This document shows positions 60,317-64,000 of a DNA stretch of 64,000 bases, one piece after another. The stretch spans positions 1 to 64,000 of the forward strand of contig NZ_FTMV01000014.1 of NCBI RefSeq assembly GCF_900156175.1, in the 5' to 3' direction. Position numbers and translations under genes: made by a program. Source of the DNA: Janthinobacterium sp. TND4EL3. Its GTDB lineage: Bacteria; Pseudomonadota; Gammaproteobacteria; Burkholderiales; Burkholderiaceae_D. The notes below the pieces were generated by a model. The model was given only the letters and a program-made list of their open reading frames with translations, did no database searches and was not told where the DNA came from. Each line of letters starts with the position of its first letter. Position 1 is the first letter of the stretch.

Positions 60317-60607
60317 ATGAAAACCGCCGCTCTCTTGCTCGCCGCCACCCTGATGACCGTCGGCGGCGCCTGGGTGCAAGCCCAGTCGACGACGAATGTG
60401 AACCAGACGGGCAACCACACCAACAATCCGAATGATCCGGGCCAGAAATCGGACCAGTCCGACAAGCTCGACAACAAAGGCAGGCTGATCCACGACGCCA
60501 AGCCCGCCAAGACGCGCACGGACAAGCGCACGCGGCGCGGCAAGCCGACGGAGCCGCCAGCGTCCACACCCGCTGTGCCCAGCATCCCCGTCGCCCCTGC
60601 GAAATAA
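60317..60607 (+). CDS. Small exported hypothetical protein
   Basis: A 96-residue protein with a signal peptide (AALLLAATLMTVGGAWVQA) and a hydrophilic, probably disordered mature part rich in Asn, Lys, Asp and Pro (TNVNQTGNHTNNPNDPG). No family recognised. Similar small secreted proteins are common in Oxalobacteraceae. Confidence 0.65.
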   Translation: MKTAALLLAATLMTVGGAWVQAQSTTNVNQTGNHTNNPNDPGQKSDQSDKLDNKGRLIHDAKPAKTRTDKRTRRGKPTEPPASTPAVPSIPVAPAK

Positions 60608-60676
60608 GATCAGCGCTGCGCCACATTGCTCCAGGGCACGCTATCATCGCGCCTTTACAAGATAGCCGGGATGACA

Positions 60677-61357
60677 ATGAAAGCAGCATGGCAAGTGTTG
60701 GTGGCGGCAGGCGTGTTGGCGGCCGCAGGCGTACAGGCGGCGCCCACGGTGGGCCAGTGCATGGAACTGACGCCGGGCGTCAAGTTCAGCAAGAACAATG
60801 GCGACGCGCAAGTCAACGTCGAGGAAGTCTTCGAAGGCAAGAAACAGAAGGGCATCCAGCTGATCCTCGACGGCGGCGTCTTGCTGGCCACGTCCTATCA
60901 GGACATCCGCGACGGCCAGGTCTTCCTGACGGGCACGGTCCATTACAATGAAGACGGCACCGTGCGCAGCAAGAACGTCTACGCGCCGCAGTCCGCCATA
61001 CCCGCCACCATGCGCCCGGGCCAGGAAGTGCGCGTGCAGTTCACGGACACGCAAACGAGCACCCACTACCCGCTGGCGGGCCTGTCCGACAAGATCACCA
61101 CCTCCACGCGCACGGATCAACGCGATTTCTCGATCACCTTCCTGGGCTGGGAACGCCTGGAACTGGGCGGGCGCCGCTTCCCCGACGCCTGCAAGTTCGA
61201 ACTGCGCGACGTGGGCGGCAAGAGCAAGGGAAAAAGCGGCGAATACGTGTGGTACGCGCAAGGTTTCGGCGTGATCATGACGGACAAGCTGGACCAGGAT
61301 GGCGACGTGCAGCCCGCGTACCGCATCGCGCTGACGACAATCCTCAGCGCGCCGTAA
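60677..61357 (+). CDS. Hypothetical exported protein
   Basis: A 226-residue exported protein: signal peptide (AAWQVLVAAGVLAAAGVQA) and a beta-rich domain of unknown function with two cysteines (GQCMELTPG, DACKFELRD). ATG 60677 follows GGG at about 8 nt; ATG 60671 is also possible. No known family. Confidence 0.68.
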   Translation: MKAAWQVLVAAGVLAAAGVQAAPTVGQCMELTPGVKFSKNNGDAQVNVEEVFEGKKQKGIQLILDGGVLLATSYQDIRDGQVFLTGTVHYNEDGTVRSKNVYAPQSAIPATMRPGQEVRVQFTDTQTSTHYPLAGLSDKITTSTRTDQRDFSITFLGWERLELGGRRFPDACKFELRDVGGKSKGKSGEYVWYAQGFGVIMTDKLDQDGDVQPAYRIALTTILSAP

Positions 61358-61409
61358 TTTTTAGCAACTCTTGCGCTAGAATCGGTGAAACACACTTTCT
61401 TAGGAAATC

Positions 61410-61658
61410 ATGTCGCCAATCGAACGCAAATGGTGGTTTGCCCTGCCGGTCATGTTCATCGCCATGGCTACCACGCTGTGGCTGCTCGATTACGCGCAAG
61501 TACCACGTACGTACTCTTTCGCCTGGGTCATTATTTTCAGCCTGTGCAGCGTGCCGCTGCAGCGCAGCCTCTCTTTTCTTGTCTGGGTATTGCTGCTGTG
61601 GCTCGCGCCGGAAGTGGCGGATAGCAAGCGGGCCAAGGGTAGACGCCACACCGCCTAG
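61410..61658 (+). CDS. Small inner-membrane protein
   Basis: An 82-residue protein with two or three hydrophobic helices (WWFALPVMFIAMATTLWLL, FAWVIIFSLCSVPLQ, SFLVWVLLLWLAP) and a basic C-terminus. GGAAATC precedes the ATG weakly. Its stop overlaps the convergent pbpC stop by two bases. Function unknown. Confidence 0.62.
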   Translation: MSPIERKWWFALPVMFIAMATTLWLLDYAQVPRTYSFAWVIIFSLCSVPLQRSLSFLVWVLLLWLAPEVADSKRAKGRRHTA

Positions 61659-63760
61659 TTCAGCTGCGCCAGCGCATTGCCCCGCACCTGGAACGCTACC
61701 TTGGCCACAGTTTTCCCAGCGTCATCCACGAGGGCCAGCGCGTGCTTGCCCGGCACGGGGCGCCAGTTGATGCTCTCGCTTGCCGCGCCCAGGTCCTTGC
61801 CGTCGAGCACCCAGCGCAAACCGTGGCTGCCCTGCGCCTGGAAAAACACGCGCTGCAGGGCGGGCGGGATGTCGGGGTCGATGGCGAGGATGCTGTCCTC
61901 GGCCGGATAGACGATGGCGGGGGGCTTGACGGTGTCGCCCACGACGGCGATGACGGGACTTTCCGTGCCGGCAATAAACCATTCGCGGCGCGGCGCTTCC
62001 AGCGCGGGCTGGTAGGCCACCATTTGCTGCAGCACGCCGGGCGGCGCTTTCGGCGCATGGCTGGGCACGTTCTTGTGCAGATAATCCATCACGTCGCGCC
62101 ACACGGGCGCGGCGCCCGTCACGCCCGAGACGTCCCACATGGGCTTGCCATCGAAATTACCCACCCACACGCCCACCGTGTAGCGTTCCGAGTAGCCCAT
62201 GCACCAGTTGTCGCGCATGTCCTTGCTCGTGCCCGTCTTGACGGCGCTCCAGAAATTCGTCCCCAGCTCGTTGCGCAAGCCAAAGGTCATGCTGCGCGCG
62301 GCGCGGTCGGCGAGGATGTCGCCGGTGATGAAGGCGGCGCCCGCCTCCATCACACGGCGTTTGTCCTTGCCAGCCTGCCCCGGTTGCAGGCTGGCCGTGC
62401 TGTACAGCCCGCCATTGGCCAGCGCGCGGTAGGCGTTGGCCAGTTCCAGCAGGGTCACTTCCGACGAACCGAGCGCCAGCGAGGGGCCGTAGTATTCGGC
62501 CGGCTCCGTCAGGCTGGACAGGCCCACGTCCTTGAGGCGGTTGTAAAAACCGTCCTGTCCCGTCAGCAGCACCGTGCGCACGGCGGGAATGTTGAGGGAA
62601 CTGGCCAGGCTGGTGCGGGCGCTGACGTAGCCCTTGAAATTGCGGTCGTAGTTTTGCGGCGCATACATGCCCGACGCCGTGGCGACGTCGAGCGGCGAGT
62701 CGTCCATGACGGAGGCGGCCGTCATCAGGCGGCGCTCGATGGCCAGTTCATATAAAAACGGTTTTAATGTGGAACCGGCCTGGCGCAGGGCCGTCACGCC
62801 ATCGACGTGGCTGCCGCCCGCATTGCCCACATAGGCGAGGATGTCGCCGCTGCGGTTATCCAGCACGATGATGGCGCCGTCGTTGACATTGCGCTCGCGC
62901 AAAGATCCCAGCTGCTGGCGCAGGTTTTCCTGTGCGAAGCGCTGCAGCGCACCGTCGAGCGTGCTGGCGACTTGCGCGCCCGGCTGCTTCAACAGTTGCT
63001 GCGCCACTTGCGGCGCGGGGGCCAGGTCGGCGTACAGGGCCGTGCGCTGCAAGGCCGTCTGCACGCGCTGGCCGATCAGCTGGCAGCTGCTGTCCATGCG
63101 CCATTCCTTTGCCAGCGCGCAGGCGCGCCGCGTGACAGCGGCCGGCGGCGCATTCGGCGCGCGCACGAGGCTGGCCAGGATGATGCCGTCCGTCTGGTTC
63201 AGGCCCGATGGCGCCTTGCCGAACAGGCTATACGAGGCGGAGGCGATACCCTGCAGCTCTCCCCGGAACGACACGAGGTTCAGGTAGGCCTCGAAAATCT
63301 GCGCCTTGCTCCAGCTGTCCTCGATGGCCTGGGCGGCGCGCATCTGGTCCCATTTCTGGCGCAGGCTGCGTCCGCCCGAGGACGCCTGCAAGTCCGCGTC
63401 GAGCTGGCCCGCCAGCTGCATGGTGATGGTCGAGGCGCCCCGGGCTTTCTTGGCAAACAGATTGTCCCAGGCGGCCGTGGCCAGCGCGGACACATCCACG
63501 CCGCCATGGCGCATGAAGCGCTGGTCTTCCGCCAGCAGCACGGCCTGCTGCACGGCCGGTGAAATATCGGCCAGCGCCACCCACGGCAGGCGCCGCACTT
63601 TCATGTCTACGCGTAACGATTGCAAGGGTGCGCCGCCACGGTCCAGCAGCTGCGCTTCGGAACTGCGGTAAGCGGCTTGCACCTGGGCCGGCGTCAGCAC
63701 CGCTTGCGCGCATGCCGGGCCAGCCAGCAGCCCGCCCATGATAAAAATCAAACTCTTCAC
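61655..63760 (-). CDS. pbpC: Penicillin-binding protein 1C
   Basis: A 701-residue bifunctional glycosyltransferase/transpeptidase of the PBP1C group. GT51 domain (about 55-230) with the catalytic glutamate in LAEDQRFMRHGGVD and TITMQLAGQ; transpeptidase (about 280-560) with Ser-x-x-Lys in GSTLKPF, SLN and KTGTS; C-terminal BiPBP_C-like domain. Start is GTG at 63760, overlapping the upstream stop (GTGA). Next to an alpha-2-macroglobulin gene, the typical yfhM-pbpC pair thought to protect the cell wall from host or rival proteases. Confidence 0.93.
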   Translation of the reverse strand: MKSLIFIMGGLLAGPACAQAVLTPAQVQAAYRSSEAQLLDRGGAPLQSLRVDMKVRRLPWVALADISPAVQQAVLLAEDQRFMRHGGVDVSALATAAWDNLFAKKARGASTITMQLAGQLDADLQASSGGRSLRQKWDQMRAAQAIEDSWSKAQIFEAYLNLVSFRGELQGIASASYSLFGKAPSGLNQTDGIILASLVRAPNAPPAAVTRRACALAKEWRMDSSCQLIGQRVQTALQRTALYADLAPAPQVAQQLLKQPGAQVASTLDGALQRFAQENLRQQLGSLRERNVNDGAIIVLDNRSGDILAYVGNAGGSHVDGVTALRQAGSTLKPFLYELAIERRLMTAASVMDDSPLDVATASGMYAPQNYDRNFKGYVSARTSLASSLNIPAVRTVLLTGQDGFYNRLKDVGLSSLTEPAEYYGPSLALGSSEVTLLELANAYRALANGGLYSTASLQPGQAGKDKRRVMEAGAAFITGDILADRAARSMTFGLRNELGTNFWSAVKTGTSKDMRDNWCMGYSERYTVGVWVGNFDGKPMWDVSGVTGAAPVWRDVMDYLHKNVPSHAPKAPPGVLQQMVAYQPALEAPRREWFIAGTESPVIAVVGDTVKPPAIVYPAEDSILAIDPDIPPALQRVFFQAQGSHGLRWVLDGKDLGAASESINWRPVPGKHALALVDDAGKTVAKVAFQVRGNALAQLN

Positions 63761-64000
63761 TGCGCCACCTTGACATTCGCATTCGGCGCTTCGCCAAACA
63801 TCTCGGGCGAATACATGGCCTCGATGCGCGTGGCCGGCAGGCTGAAATCCCCGGCATTGTTCAGGCGCACCGTGTATTCCACGCTCCAGTTACCCTTCGG
63901 CACGAAGGCGTAGTAGGCGCGGAAGGCGTCAAACGCGCGCTCCTCGAACGTGGGCCAGACCCAGCCCGTGGATTTTTCGCCGGCCGTCTGCAGCTGCGAA
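63757..64000 (-). CDS. Bacterial alpha-2-macroglobulin (YfhM/ECAM), C-terminal end
   Basis: The last 80 codons of a gene that runs out of the window to the right. The frame ends ATRIEAMYSPEMFGEAPNAN, the characteristic C-terminus of YfhM-type lipoproteins, after a beta-sandwich stretch (SVEYTVRLNNAGDFSLP). It acts as a protease trap in the periplasm together with PBP1C. The rest (usually over 1600 residues) is outside the window. Confidence 0.85.
   Translation of the reverse strand, partial: SQLQTAGEKSTGWVWPTFEERAFDAFRAYYAFVPKGNWSVEYTVRLNNAGDFSLPATRIEAMYSPEMFGEAPNANVKVAQ

Noticed and set aside
1-64000. CRISPR array, prophage, integron or tRNA-borne island
   Set aside because: No regularly spaced direct repeats, phage structural genes, integrase or tRNA genes were recognised; apart from the insertion sequence at the left edge, the window looks like ordinary chromosome.

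Overview
The window is GC-rich, gene-dense chromosomal DNA from a betaproteobacterium. Polyhydroxyalkanoate genes (two phasins, a PhaD-like regulator, PhaB), a PEP-CTERM protein, yaeQ, purU, rhlE, DctB/DctD-type regulation and many Ala/Arg-rich proteins point to Oxalobacteraceae, probably Janthinobacterium or a close relative. That assignment is inference; no rRNA or tRNA gene was seen to confirm it.

Layout. 1-0.8 kb: the right end of an IS1595-family element. 0.8-8.3 kb: a shortened RlmI-like protein, a DUF2807 protein, an aldolase/DHDPS-like pair facing its probable XRE-cupin regulator, purU-yaeQ, a phasin/KGG stress pair and a YgjP-like metallopeptidase. 8.4-16 kb: a PEP-CTERM protein, LOG and TPR proteins, a PhaD-like regulator beside a PhaF-like phasin, and a 1209-residue REC-REC-GAF-PAS-GGDEF-EAL-REC cyclic-di-GMP protein. 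16-26 kb: a lipase/GMC oxidoreductase/Tat-protein operon, an MFS exporter, a LysR gene coupled to trmJ, suhB, and an isochorismatase/amidohydrolase/XapX operon. 26-39 kb: a chemoreceptor, rhlE, a hydroxypyruvate isomerase-like protein, a LytS/LytTR pair, then a run of poorly known exported proteins including a CHAT-family protease homologue. 39-46.8 kb: a VOC protein, a DksA-type zinc finger, phaB, a small protein resembling a RiPP precursor with an NHLP-like leader, a tandem universal stress protein, and a polar amino-acid ABC transporter. 46.8-53.3 kb: a beta-lactamase/TPR hydrolase, a second LytS/LytTR pair, MtfA and a winged-helix protein. 53.6-61.7 kb: a NitT/TauT-type ABC transporter with a DctB/DctD-type two-component system, then small exported proteins. 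61.7-64 kb: pbpC and the 3' end of a bacterial alpha-2-macroglobulin gene.

Three observations stand out. First, three copies of a roughly 110-bp imperfect-palindrome element with inverted ends (30207-30314, 45787-45900, 52524-52630) each sit directly at the 3' end of a gene in the same relative orientation; one splits an ABC-transporter operon after its binding-protein gene. Second, a sigma-54 promoter with correct -24/-12 spacing and an upstream GTGCGG-N4-CCGCAC dyad precede the ABC operon that itself leads into a sigma-54 activator, which suggests a complete regulatory loop with an unusual target. Third, the orphan RiPP-like precursor has an upstream leader with an 11-nt perfect Shine-Dalgarno match that can be locked in a hairpin. 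No CRISPR array, prophage, tRNA or rRNA gene was recognised.
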